In this document: piece after piece, positions 8,435 to 18,100 of the stretch
How positions within the stretch are numbered: position 1 is the stretch's first letter
How the letters are laid out: every line of letters starts with the position of its first letter
DNA from: Planctomycetota bacterium
GTDB taxonomy: Bacteria; Planctomycetota; Phycisphaerae; WQYP01
Direction of reading: 5' to 3'
DNA length: 47,571 nucleotides
Assembly: GCA_021810145.1 (NCBI GenBank)
Contig: JAJZJL010000019.1
Location: 1 to 47,571 of the forward strand
The notes under the pieces: generated by a model
What the model saw: only the letters and a program-made list of their open reading frames with translations
Told to the model about the DNA's origin: nothing
Databases searched by the model: none
Translations under genes and position numbers: made by a program

Positions 8435-10534
8435 TCACTTTCCGTTGGCCGGCGATCCCTTGACCGGTATGAGCACCTGTGCCGTGCGACAGGGCAGGTA
8501 AATTTGTACGCTCTGATTGCGGCCATACATCGGAACATCCTGCCGCGGATATACCACATCACCCGCCACACGGCCGAAGCCGTCAAACACCGGGTTGTCG
8601 GTGTCTAAAATAAGCCGGTAGTCGCACGGGTCCGGCACGGGAATACGCAGCGATGCGTAGGATTCGGTGGGGTGAAAATTAAACACAAACACCAACTCTC
8701 CGCGGCGAAACGCCAGTTGTCGGGAGTCTTCATGGACCAGAATCTGCTCAATAAACCGGTCTTCCAGAACGTGGTGCTGTTCATCCATGCATTGCATGGC
8801 GCGGTCAAATATTTTCAAGCCCAGATAATGCAGATCATCACGATCCGACAGCGACCAGAGCCGGCGGGCGTGCTGATACGAATAGTTGTTTCCCGGTCTG
8901 GGAAAATCCACCCATTCCGGGTGGCCGAATTCATTGCCCATAAAATTCAGATAGGCTTCCCCGGCCAGCGCGAAGGTAATCAGACGGATCATTTTATGCA
9001 GAGCCAGACCCCGGTCGACAATCGGATGCGGCTGAAATTTGCTCATATTCCAGTACATCTGCTTGTCCATCAGCCAGAAGGCGATCGTTTTGTCTCCCAC
9101 CAGGGCCTGATCGTGGCTTTCCGCATACCCGACATGCTTTTCATTGTGGCGGCGGTTCATCAGCGTGTGGTACAGCCCGCCAAGATTCCAATCTTCATCG
9201 CGCTGCTCTTTCAGCAGCTTAATCCAGTAATCAGGGACGCCCATCGCCAGACGATAATCAAATCCCACGCCGCCCTCGGCCACCGGCCGGGCCATACCGG
9301 GCATGCCGGAAACATCTTCCGCAATGGTTATGGATTCAGGACGCAGGGTATGGATCAGCTCGTTGGCGGTTTGCAGATAGGCCACGGCGGTGTCATCCAC
9401 GTTGGCGCCAAAATAGCTGTCATAGCTGGCAAATGTGGCTCCCAGTCCGTGATCCAGATATAACATGCTCGTTACGCCGTCAAAGCGGAATCCGTCAAAG
9501 TGCATCTCTTCCATCCAGAACCGCAGATTGCTCAGCAGAAACCGTTGCACTTCCAGCACACCGTAATCAAAGCACATCGAATCCCATGCGATATGCTGCC
9601 CGCGGGGGCCGGCGTGGAAATATTGAAACTCCGATCCGTCAAAGCGATTTAATCCCTCATTGAGATTTTTTATCGCATGGCTGTGCACCACGTCCAGCAG
9701 CACGGCCAGTCCCATGCCGTGGGCGGTGTCAATCAGGTGCTTGAGTTCCTCGGGCGTGCCGAAGCGGGAGGAAACCGCAAAGAAGTTGCTGACGTGGTAC
9801 CCGAATGAGCCGTAATAAGGATGCTCCATGATCGCCATGAGTTGAATGGCGTTGTAATCCAGATCGGCGATGCGCGGCAGAACATTGCGAGTGAATTCAT
9901 TGAATGTTCCGACCTTCGGTTCTTCCTGCGCCATGCCGATATGGGCTTCATAAATACGCAGGCCGCCTTTTTTTGGCGGTGCCCAGGGGTGCTTGAATCG
10001 GTATTCCTCCGGCGGGTTCCAATATTGCCCGACGAAATCGGTGCAATGGTCCATCTGCACCACCCGCCGGATATACGCGGGAATGCGATCCATGCGGCCG
10101 GATGCGGAATCAACCTGCACTTTTATTTTGCTGCCATGCGCGAGCGCTTCCTGGCCCGGTTTCACATCCGGTAGAAAAATCGCCCATACGCCGAACGCAT
10201 CGCGCGTCATGGCGTGGCTGGATCGGTTCCAGGAATTAAAATCTCCGATTAAATGCAGTTGCGATGCCGCCGGTGCCCACTCTCGGTACCATATTCCGTC
10301 TTTCCGGCCGTTTTTGCCGCGATTGAATCCGAAATAGTGATGCCCCTGACTGACCGATTCGAGCAATCCACCGGCTCGGTCAATACCTTCCCGCATCTTC
10401 AGATAATGCTTCCACCGTTCACGCATTTGCGGTGCATACGGTTCCAGCCATGGATCGCCGGCGATCAGCCCCGTTCCATCTGAAACCAATGTGCTTGCCG
10501 CCATGCCCTTTTTCGGATGTTTCCCTTCCGCCAT
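8435..10534 (-). CDS. glgB: 1,4-alpha-glucan branching enzyme, eukaryotic (GBE1) type, GH13
   Basis: 699 residues. The enzyme cuts an alpha-1,4-glucan and re-attaches the piece through an alpha-1,6 bond, making branches in glycogen. An N-terminal CBM48-like domain (WYREWAPAASQLHLIGDFN) precedes the (beta/alpha)8 barrel. The nucleophile Asp is in DGFRFDGVTSM, the acid/base Glu in TIAEDVSGMPG and the third Asp in YAESHDQALVGDK; NFMGNEFGHPEW follows. These blocks match animal and plant branching enzymes far better than the classical bacterial GlgB. ATG at 10534 has GAGAGGA upstream. The gene stands alone, with no other glycogen gene in the window. Function is very likely; the lineage reading is from remembered GBE1 motifs. 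Confidence 0.95.
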   Translation of the reverse strand: MAEGKHPKKGMAASTLVSDGTGLIAGDPWLEPYAPQMRERWKHYLKMREGIDRAGGLLESVSQGHHYFGFNRGKNGRKDGIWYREWAPAASQLHLIGDFNSWNRSSHAMTRDAFGVWAIFLPDVKPGQEALAHGSKIKVQVDSASGRMDRIPAYIRRVVQMDHCTDFVGQYWNPPEEYRFKHPWAPPKKGGLRIYEAHIGMAQEEPKVGTFNEFTRNVLPRIADLDYNAIQLMAIMEHPYYGSFGYHVSNFFAVSSRFGTPEELKHLIDTAHGMGLAVLLDVVHSHAIKNLNEGLNRFDGSEFQYFHAGPRGQHIAWDSMCFDYGVLEVQRFLLSNLRFWMEEMHFDGFRFDGVTSMLYLDHGLGATFASYDSYFGANVDDTAVAYLQTANELIHTLRPESITIAEDVSGMPGMARPVAEGGVGFDYRLAMGVPDYWIKLLKEQRDEDWNLGGLYHTLMNRRHNEKHVGYAESHDQALVGDKTIAFWLMDKQMYWNMSKFQPHPIVDRGLALHKMIRLITFALAGEAYLNFMGNEFGHPEWVDFPRPGNNYSYQHARRLWSLSDRDDLHYLGLKIFDRAMQCMDEQHHVLEDRFIEQILVHEDSRQLAFRRGELVFVFNFHPTESYASLRIPVPDPCDYRLILDTDNPVFDGFGRVAGDVVYPRQDVPMYGRNQSVQIYLPCRTAQVLIPVKGSPANGK

Positions 10535-10624
10535 GACTATCCTCTCGCTGGAAATGGCCGCGCGTCAACTCCAACACGTCGGCACGCCGTCAAAACATCA
10601 TACACGAATGGGTAGATCGCTGCG

Positions 10625-10642
10625 CGTTTCGCAAGCGAAACG
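10625..10642. promoter_or_regulatory. Perfect palindrome in the glgB-mltA divergent region
   Basis: CGTTTCGC-AA-GCGAAACG, two perfect 8-bp arms around AA, lies about 90 bp upstream of the glgB start and 150 bp upstream of the lipoprotein start. The tight centre suits a dimeric DNA-binding protein better than an RNA hairpin. The regulator is unknown. Confidence 0.35.
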
Positions 10643-10687
10643 TACTTGATCCCGGATCAGGCCGTTGGTTCCGGCCGGGGTGATAAG

Positions 10688-10718
10688 TTGCTGCAAACGG
10701 CCGAACAGTTGTTATGAT
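10688..10718 (+). promoter_or_regulatory. Possible sigma-70-type promoter of the MltA gene
   Basis: TTGCTG (10688-10693) and TATGAT (10713-10718) are separated by 19 bp, slightly long. The second box is close to consensus and would give a leader of about 70 nt before the ATG at 10796. Confidence 0.35.
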
Positions 10719-10795
10719 ATTGTCATGATTGGCGCTCCACGGGCCGGTTTGTACGTATGGGTATGCAGGACTGTTTCGTTTGTGAAGGATCACGC

Positions 10796-12178
10796 ATGAA
10801 AAACATCACTCGTCGAATCATGGGCTTGGTGTCAGTGAGTGTATTGGCTCTGGCGGGGTGCGCTACGCACAATAACACGATCATCAAAGCTCCGTTGATG
10901 AATGTGGATCATCAATTGGCGCCGGGACAGTGGGGCTTGCGCAAAGTGCCGGAGGGGCAGTATCCGAATATGCAGGCCGCCTTCATGGATAAGACCGGAC
11001 TTATCAAGGCGATTAATCGTTCGATTAAATTCATGCAGTCCCCGTCGAGCCAGAAATTCTTTCCCGATGGCCCTATTACCCACAGTCAGGAACTCGCTTC
11101 GCTTTTGGACTTTAAATACATGCTGCGGAATGTGCAGTCCCCGGCCAAGTTTCAGCAGCTTATTGATTCGCGCTACGATGTTTACATCGCCAAAGGATAT
11201 GACAATCGCGGCAGCGTCTGGTTCACCGGATACTACACGCCGATTCTCTATGGCAGCCTGACGGAAACCTCCCGATACCGTTATCCGGTTTACAAGCGAC
11301 CGAAAAATCTCATCAGCAACCCGATTACCGGTCAGATTCTCGGAGAACGCATGCCCGACGGTTCCTATCAGCCCTACCCGACCCGGGAGCAGATTTTACA
11401 GCGGCATTTATTAGGCGGTGACGAACTCGTATGGTTCTCCAATCCGCTGGATGCTTACGTGGCGGAAATTCAAGGCTCGGCCAAAGTCATACTCACCACC
11501 GGACAGACCATTACCATCGGATACGCCGGCGACAACGGCCGCACGTATACCGGCTTGGGGCAGTTGCTGGTCAAACAGGGAAAAATCAGCGCCCGCAGAC
11601 TTTCTTTGCCGGCGATTCAAACCTATTTCCAGATGCACCCCAGGCAGGTTGAACGTGATATTATGAAAAATCACTTCATGGCTTTTCTGAAACTTTATAA
11701 TCCCGCTCATTGGCCCCTGGGATCTTTGGGAGTAAAAGTGACCGCGCATCGAAGTCTGGCAACGGACAAAACCATCACCGCGCCACCGTACCAGAGCATT
11801 TTCCCCCGCGCCGCGATGACGTTTGTTGAAACCAATGCGCCCAACACCGCCGGTGTTGTTTCACCCTATACGGGCTTTATGCTGGATCAGGATACCGGGG
11901 GAGCTATACGGGCGGCCGGGCGCGCGGATATGTACATGGGAATCGGCCCGGTTGCGCAAACGCAGGCGGGCTATGAGCTTAGCAAGGGGAAATTGTATTA
12001 TCTGTTCCTGAAGCCCGGCTTAACGCCCATGGGCGGCATGCCGCTGGAAAATCAATCCCCACCCGGAAATACCGGCACAACCTCCTCCGCTCCAGCGACT
12101 CGGGCGAGCCCATCCGGTCCGGTGGTGCAACCCACAAATCCAGGATATTTCAATGAAATGTTCCCCGGCGCAAAATAA
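10796..12178 (+). CDS. mltA: Membrane-bound lytic murein transglycosylase A (lipoprotein)
   Basis: 460 residues. The family cleaves the MurNAc-GlcNAc bond of peptidoglycan with formation of 1,6-anhydro-MurNAc. The start at 10796 has AAGGAT upstream and gives a lipoprotein signal ending in LALAGC (lipid-carrying Cys at about residue 22). The MltA domain shows SVWFTGYYTPILYGS and DAYVAEIQGSAKVIL; the C-terminal 3D domain shows LDQDTGGAIRAAGRADMYMGIG, where the Asp of QDTGGAI is the expected catalytic residue, and GKLYYLFLKP. The last 50 residues are Pro/Ser/Thr-rich and unlike the family. It is transcribed alone, with a long spacer before the receiver-like gene. Confidence 0.9.
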   Translation: MKNITRRIMGLVSVSVLALAGCATHNNTIIKAPLMNVDHQLAPGQWGLRKVPEGQYPNMQAAFMDKTGLIKAINRSIKFMQSPSSQKFFPDGPITHSQELASLLDFKYMLRNVQSPAKFQQLIDSRYDVYIAKGYDNRGSVWFTGYYTPILYGSLTETSRYRYPVYKRPKNLISNPITGQILGERMPDGSYQPYPTREQILQRHLLGGDELVWFSNPLDAYVAEIQGSAKVILTTGQTITIGYAGDNGRTYTGLGQLLVKQGKISARRLSLPAIQTYFQMHPRQVERDIMKNHFMAFLKLYNPAHWPLGSLGVKVTAHRSLATDKTITAPPYQSIFPRAAMTFVETNAPNTAGVVSPYTGFMLDQDTGGAIRAAGRADMYMGIGPVAQTQAGYELSKGKLYYLFLKPGLTPMGGMPLENQSPPGNTGTTSSAPATRASPSGPVVQPTNPGYFNEMFPGAK

Positions 12179-12523
12179 GTTCTGTGTCTCCGCAGGCCGA
12201 CCCACCACTTGGGCCTTTTCCTAAACGAAGGGTAGAAACGGCAACCGGCCGGAATCCGGCAAGCGGGGAGGCCTCGGGACTTGCAATGGGCGTGGGGGGA
12301 TGCTGCCAAGACGGCAGAATTGCGCCCGAATTGGATAAGAGTGGCAGACTGGAAAGCTTGGTATCCCCAAATATGGCCCGCCGGTAAAATCGTTGCAAGT
12401 CATTTATTTATATAAACTTACAGTTTTAGATGTGGTGCAAAATAAGTTGCGGTACGGTCTTTGCTAGTAAGCTCTGCCGGAATGGTGCCGGCGACGGACG
12501 CTAAAAAAGGTTTGCCATGAGTT
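12179..12523. other. Gene-free stretch with several hairpins
   Basis: No convincing gene. On the plus strand there is GCCGG-AAT-CCGGC (about 12249-12261), then GGGCG...CGCCC enclosing CTGCC-AAGA(C)-GGCAG (about 12289-12330), followed by an AT-rich stretch (about 12395-12425) that could hold the promoter of the receiver-groESL group. No known riboswitch was recognised. Confidence 0.35.
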
Positions 12524-12979
12524 ATGCAGTACAAGTCGCGATTAAATCTTCTGATGACGCAGCCCCAGTGGCGGGGATTTCGTCCGGCCATACAGTGGCC
12601 GCAGACGGTATCGCGATTACTGGAACCCATGCAGGTGCAGACCTTTCTGGCCCGCAACTGGGCGGAAACCGAAAGCCTCGTGCAACGTCATGAGATGCAT
12701 GTGATGGTTCTGGACTCTCGAATGACCGAAGATCCGGATGTGCATGTGGATTTCTCGACGTTGTTGCGGTTAATTCAAAGTGTTCGCCCCGCCGATGCGA
12801 AAGGCGACTCGGCGCCACTGGTTATCGTCCTTTCGGCCCAGTTGTCGGATCGACTGATGCGGGAGGCTCTGCGGAGAAATGTTTTTTCCGTTTTGCCCCA
12901 GCCGGTGGATGTTAATGAATTGCTGGATACTCTGGCCCGTGCGTTACGCCGGTTTTACGGAAATCAATGGCCTGCTTGA
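12524..12979 (+). CDS. Degenerate response-regulator receiver-like protein
   Basis: 151 residues with the outline of a CheY-like receiver: a strand ending in an acidic residue (MHVMVLDSRM, about residues 58-67, the phospho-acceptor position), a strand with Ser (PLVIVLSAQ) and a last strand VFSVLPQPVDVNELL. In that last strand the usual Lys-Pro is Gln-Pro, and the N-terminal acidic pair is missing. No output domain is present. The start is uncertain: an ATG at 12517 in another phase is better placed behind AAGG but opens only a 58-codon frame. It lies about 100 bp upstream of groES in the same direction. It may be a phosphorylation-independent protein-interaction module. Family assignment is from fold pattern only. 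Confidence 0.6.
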   Translation: MQYKSRLNLLMTQPQWRGFRPAIQWPQTVSRLLEPMQVQTFLARNWAETESLVQRHEMHVMVLDSRMTEDPDVHVDFSTLLRLIQSVRPADAKGDSAPLVIVLSAQLSDRLMREALRRNVFSVLPQPVDVNELLDTLARALRRFYGNQWPA

Positions 12980-13075
12980 AGGGCTGAGAATAGTTTAAAC
13001 CAATGCCGACGCCCGCGGGTGGTGATCGGAAAAATGTGTTTGTAGTTCATTGGGTTCTTTTTAGGAGTTTGTATT

Positions 13076-13369
13076 ATGGCTGCTGGAGTTCGTCCCCTCG
13101 GCGACAAAATTCTTCTTAAACGCCTGGAAGCGGAAGGCGTTACCAAAAGTGGCATTGTTCTTCCCGAAACCGCCAAAGAAAAGCCGAAACGCGGCAAAGT
13201 TCTCGCCATTGGTGATGGCAAGTTGCTGGACAACGGTGAACGCGCCAAATTCCAGGTGAAAAAGGGCGATGAAGTCATTTTCGCCAGCTATGCCGGAACG
13301 GAAATCAAAGTTGACGGTGATGAGCTTCTGATCCTCAGCGAAGATGAAGTCTTAGCCATTGTGGAATAA
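13076..13369 (+). CDS. groES: Co-chaperonin GroES (10 kDa)
   Basis: 97 residues, the normal family length. GroES caps the GroEL ring to close the folding chamber. The start VRPLGDKILLKRLEAEGVTKSGIVLPE contains the mobile loop that binds GroEL, and the roof and C-terminal strands (KKGDEVIFASYAGTEIKVDGDE) are intact. ATG at 13076 follows AGGAG closely. It is 66 bp before groEL, the usual order. No CIRCE element (TTAGCACTC-N9-GAGTGCTAA) is present upstream. Confidence 0.97.
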   Translation: MAAGVRPLGDKILLKRLEAEGVTKSGIVLPETAKEKPKRGKVLAIGDGKLLDNGERAKFQVKKGDEVIFASYAGTEIKVDGDELLILSEDEVLAIVE

Positions 13370-13435
13370 GCCTGTCGCCGGTTCCAGTGAGCCGGCGATT
13401 TAGTGAGTTAATTTTATCTTACGGAGACACAACCT

Positions 13436-15058
13436 ATGTCCGCAAAAATGATTGAATTTGATACATCCGCACGCGAAGCGATTCGCCGCGGCGTGCACAC
13501 CCTGGCCAAAGCGGTCAAGGTGACGCTTGGCCCCTCCGGCCGCAATGTGGTTATTGAGAAATCCTTTGGAAGCCCCACTGTCACCAAGGACGGCGTAACG
13601 GTAGCCAAGGAAATTGAGCTGGAAGACCCGTTTGAAAATCTCGGCGCTCAGTTGGTCAAGGAAGTGGCCAGCAAGACCAGCACGGTAGCCGGTGACGGCA
13701 CCACCACCGCGACGGTTTATGCCGAAGCCATCTACGAAGAAGGGCTCCGCAATGTCACCGCCGGTGCCAATCCCACGCACCTCAAACGTGGAATTGACAA
13801 GGCCGTGGAAGCCGTTCTCAATTATCTCAAGAATATTTCCGTGAAAATTGAGAATTCCAAGCAGATCGCCCAGGTGGGTACCAGTTCTGCCAATCAGGAT
13901 TCCCAGATCGGTCAGATGATCGCCGATGCCATGGACAAAGTGGGCAAGGACGGCGTGATAACCGTTGAAGAAGGCAAGGGCCTTGATACCACGGTGGAAC
14001 TTGTGGAAGGCTTGCAGTTTGACAAGGGTTATATTTCCCCGCACTTTGCGGATCCCAAAACCATGGACGCCACCTTTGAGGATTGCTACATCCTCATCCA
14101 CGAGAAAAAAATCAGCTCCATTAAAGATTTGCTCCCGATTCTCGGCAAGGCCGCGGAAGCCGGAAAAGCACTGCTGATTATTGCGGAAGACGTGGAAGGC
14201 GAAGCGCTGGCCACCCTCGTGGTCAACAAGCTGCGCGGCACACTGAAAGTTGTGGCTGTCAAAGCCCCCGGCTTTGGTGATCGCCGTAAATCCATGCTGG
14301 AAGATATCGCCATCGTCACCGGCGGCAAGGCCATTTTTGAAGAACTGGGCATTTCCCTGGAAAGCCTGGAACTTAAAGATCTTGGACGCGCCAAGAAAGT
14401 CCATATCGAAAAAGAAGCGACCACCATTATTGAAGGTGCCGGCAAAGGCGACGCCATCAAGGGGCGCATTGAACAGATCAAAAATGAAATTGATCGCACC
14501 ACCAGCGACTATGACCGTGAAAAGCTTCAGGAACGGCTGGCGAAACTGGCCGGCGGCGTGGCGCTGATCAAAGTCGGCGCTCCGACGGAAGCGGCTATGA
14601 AAGAAAAGAAAGCCCGCGTTGAAGACGCCCTTCATGCCTGCCGCGCTGCGGTTGAAGAAGGCATTCTGCCCGGCGGCGGCGTAAGCGTGCTTCGGGCGAT
14701 TGCATCAATCGACAAGCTCAAGCTGGAAGGCGATGAAAAGATCGGTGCGGATATCGTTAAGCGGGCGCTTTATGCCCCGATTAAACAGATTTCGGAAAAT
14801 GCCGGTATCGACGGCAGCATCGTGGCGCAGAAAGTTCAGGAATCCAAAGAAACCAACTTTGGTTTCAACGCCTTGACCCACGAATACGGTGATATGCTCA
14901 AGATGGGCGTGATTGTTCCCACCAAGGTGGAACGCACCGCTCTTACCAATGCGGCATCCATCGCCAGCTTGTTGCTGACCACCGATGCGGTCATCAGCGA
15001 TCTGCCCAAGAAGGATGACAAGAAAGCCGGTGCCGCCGACCACTCCGACGAGTATTGA
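13436..15058 (+). CDS. groEL: Chaperonin GroEL (60 kDa)
   Basis: 540 residues; ATP-driven double-ring chaperonin for cytosolic protein folding, working with GroES. The nucleotide site is visible as [13 protein letters not shown] and [11 protein letters not shown] (ATP/Mg Asp), the apical domain as [16 protein letters not shown], and the hydrolysis Asp in [21 protein letters not shown]. The C-terminus ends in a short charged tail ([16 protein letters not shown]) instead of the common GGM repeats; this is unusual and should change the inner wall of the chamber slightly. ATG at 13436 follows GGAG by 9 nt. A strong terminator follows about 45 bp after the stop. Confidence 0.98.
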   Translation: MSAKMIEFDTSAREAIRRGVHTLAKAVKVTLGPSGRNVVIEKSFGSPTVTKDGVTVAKEIELEDPFENLGAQLVKEVASKTSTVAGDGTTTATVYAEAIYEEGLRNVTAGANPTHLKRGIDKAVEAVLNYLKNISVKIENSKQIAQVGTSSANQDSQIGQMIADAMDKVGKDGVITVEEGKGLDTTVELVEGLQFDKGYISPHFADPKTMDATFEDCYILIHEKKISSIKDLLPILGKAAEAGKALLIIAEDVEGEALATLVVNKLRGTLKVVAVKAPGFGDRRKSMLEDIAIVTGGKAIFEELGISLESLELKDLGRAKKVHIEKEATTIIEGAGKGDAIKGRIEQIKNEIDRTTSDYDREKLQERLAKLAGGVALIKVGAPTEAAMKEKKARVEDALHACRAAVEEGILPGGGVSVLRAIASIDKLKLEGDEKIGADIVKRALYAPIKQISENAGIDGSIVAQKVQESKETNFGFNALTHEYGDMLKMGVIVPTKVERTALTNAASIASLLLTTDAVISDLPKKDDKKAGAADHSDEY

Positions 15059-15104
15059 TCATCGCAATTGAACGCCCCGGTTCTTCCGGACGTTTTTTAC
15101 ATAC

Positions 15105-15142
15105 AGCCCGCGCGATCCAAAGCGATCGCGCGGGCTTTTTTT
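15105..15142 (+). terminator. Rho-independent terminator after groEL
   Basis: A 13-bp perfect stem, AGCCCGCGCGATC pairing with 15124-15136, has a 6-nt loop CAAAGC and runs into a tract of seven T. The matching T tract is absent on the other strand, so it serves groEL only, not the convergent GH2 gene. Confidence 0.93.
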
Positions 15143-15143
15143 A

Positions 15144-18100
15144 TTAACACGCCAGTGTAGAGGTATCGATATTCCAACCGCTGATTTCAATGATTGGATT
15201 TCTGCCATCGGTATCATCCTTGTGAAACTCAATGGTGACAGATTTGGATTCGCCGGGCATGAGCGAAAAGTAATTATCCTCAATGAAAACCGGCAGGATC
15301 CGGCTTGATGGCCCGATCATGCTTTCCTTGCGTGGCGTGAGTTTAATGGCAATGGCCGGAGTTGATGCGGGGTTGTGCAGTGTTACACTGGCCTTCCACA
15401 TCGGGCTTTGTTTCTCCAGCAGAACCTTGCCGGCGGGCCGAACCTTCGGCATGTTGTTCATGCCGCGCAGATCGCCGTCGCGTTGGCTTTGCCAGTAAAA
15501 ATTATCACTGAGCAATGTTCCGCTGGCACTGTGCATGGTCAGACGGACAAAATAGGTTTCCGACAATTGCTCCGGCAATTTGAGCACAAATCCGTGTGTT
15601 TTGGCATTGGCCGAAGCGTTCATGGTTTGTTGCGTCCTGCCGGCAACTGTGCCATCCAGATTGTAAACCAGCGCTGCGATCGTTAAATCATGCAGGCTTT
15701 GGATGGTGTTGTTGATGACATCAACACTGCCGTCCAACGCCGAGAGTTGCACATGCCGTGGTTCACACCCTTTTTTAGCGCCATACAAGGACGCATGGGC
15801 TTCAAAATCATGCGCGTAAAGCTGCCAGACGGTGCTGTTTTGCGCGGGATGGCTCATCCAGAGGATCACGCCACTGGCATTGTGCCAGAGCTTGCTCATG
15901 TAACCCTCAAATATGCCCCGATAAACCTCGTAATTCAACATTTGCGCCCGTTGGACGAACTGCTGAATGTTGGCGGTGGCACCGAAGCGGCGGAACATCG
16001 CGGCCTCGTAAGTGGTTGTGTCCTGCGCGCTGTGGTAGTGCGGGTGATTGGCGCAATAATCATGGTATGCCCATGTGTTATTATGATTCGGCCATAACTG
16101 ATCCTCCGGCATGGTTGTCAGCAGGCTGTCGAGCGTGGGAACCGAAGTGCTGCCGATTTCGGTCTTAAACCCATTGTATCGCGGCTCGAAATAGGCGGCT
16201 GGTTCCTGGAAGAAGTACGGTCCGCCGCTTTGCACGCCCGCGAATGACGAGCCGGGCTGATAATATCGCGTGCCGTCCAGTTCATGCGCCATCTTATTCA
16301 GTGCGGCATTGATCATCGCCGGCGGCGGCCCTTCATTGCGGCCGCACCAGATCGCGATGCACGCATGGTTCCGGTACCGCTTAAAGGTATCCTCCGCATT
16401 GGCCAGCAATAATGAAGGATTATCCGGATCAGGCCCGTCCGCGGGATTGGCCATCCAGAATTCCGTCCATACCAGAATGCCATATTTATCGCACAGCGCA
16501 AAGAATTCCTCGCTGTTGCTTTCGCCCGTCCAGTTGCGAATGATGGTAATGTGCGCCAGGTGGTGCATGCGTATCCATGCTTCCATGGATTTATACGGTA
16601 TGCGCTTCATGGCTTCATCAAGCCCCCAGTCGCCGCCGCGGCACATGATCTTATGACCGTTGCACTTGATAACCAGTTCCGGCAATTTTTCATATTCAAA
16701 CTGCCGCACGCCAAACTGCGTTGTGGCGCTGTCACTTTTTTGGCCGTTGATTTCAAAAGAGAGTGTTAATTCATGAAGGTATTGTTCGCCATAACCATTG
16801 GGCCACCAGAGGCGCGGCTGCTTCATTACCAATTGCGGAAAGTCCTTGGCGTCAAATGTCACCGTGCGGGTTTCACCGGCGTTGAGTGTGATATTTTTCT
16901 GGAATGTTATATCACCTATAACTCCCTTCAACACACCCTCGACGGACTGCGAACCGGCGTTTAATACATCCGCGGCAACGGTTACCCTGGCGGAAGATGT
17001 ATCCGGAAGAGGCAGAACCGTTTTGACGTGCGGATTGCGTATCGCGACCGGTCCGGTGGTGCTTAGAAAAACATGGTTCCAGATGCCCGTGCAGCGATCG
17101 CGGATTCCGGGAATCCAGTCCCAGCCGACGGTGCAGAAAAAGTTGGGACCGTCGCGCGCCGGTTGGCCGCCGTTAAAACCGGTGCCGGTTTTCCATGACT
17201 GTTCATCTGGTAAACCGGGATGCGGCACGGGATTAACCCGGACCGCAAGCACATTTGTTCCATTTACTCGCAAGGCATCGGTGATATCAAACACACCGCG
17301 AATAAATGCTCCCTCAATACCGCCAATGCGCTTACCATTGAGCCATACCTCGGCGGTATAGTTAATTCCATCAAAATGAAGCCATACCCGCCTGTTGTGG
17401 TAGCTTTCCGGCAAGATAAACGACTTGCGATACCACCAGGAATACTTGTTCAGCGCTTCGGGAATCTGCAGATTATTAAGGCCGAATAATGGATCCGGAA
17501 ATACCCCCTGATCCACCAGCGTCGTCAATACCGTGCCGGGAACCGTTGCCTGATGCCAATTGCGGCTGTTAAAGCGGGGCGTGGATATTGAAGCTCCGTC
17601 GGCATGTGTTCCGCCTGGACCAATCATCTCCATGTCCCAGCCACCGACAAGATGACCGTCCGGGCGCGGCGGCAGAACCGGGGATGCGGATTTCCGCGCC
17701 GGCCGCGGGGCAGTCCATCCACCGGGGGCCGGACGCATCTGTGTGCATTGGCCAAAGACCTCCAGTGAACTTACCGCCACTCCATATTGACTGTAAGATC
17801 TCTTGTTACAGACCATGCGCACATAACGCGCTTTTTGCGGCTCAATGGGCAGATGCAGTTCGCCCCCCACGCCATTATTCGTGTGGAAAATCGTTGTCCA
17901 CTTTTTCCCGTCCGTGGACAATTCAATGGCATAAGCCACCGCATAGCTGCCCAGCACATCATGCGCCGGAGTCCAACGTGTGCTCTGCGGAGGCACATCG
18001 CCGGCTTCATGCGGAAAGACAATGCGAATCCGGTTTATTGTGCATTGTGCCTGCAGATCAACTTCAATCCATGCCGGATCGCGCGGCGCGCTGGTCCACC

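Noticed and set aside
12184..12387. 67-codon frame in the spacer after the MltA gene
   Set aside because: Low-complexity Pro/Gly/Arg composition, no ribosome site; the DNA looks more like structured RNA.
12517..12693. 58-codon frame from the ATG at 12517, better placed behind AAGG than the receiver-like start
   Set aside because: Its translation has no recognisable pattern, whereas the 12524 frame gives a receiver-like fold; kept only as doubt about the start.
12980..13075. CIRCE/HrcA site upstream of groES
   Set aside because: No TTAGCACTC-N9-GAGTGCTAA or close variant could be found.
13400..14635. 411-codon frame antisense to groEL
   Set aside because: Long shadow frame caused by groEL codon bias; no recognisable protein and no ribosome site.
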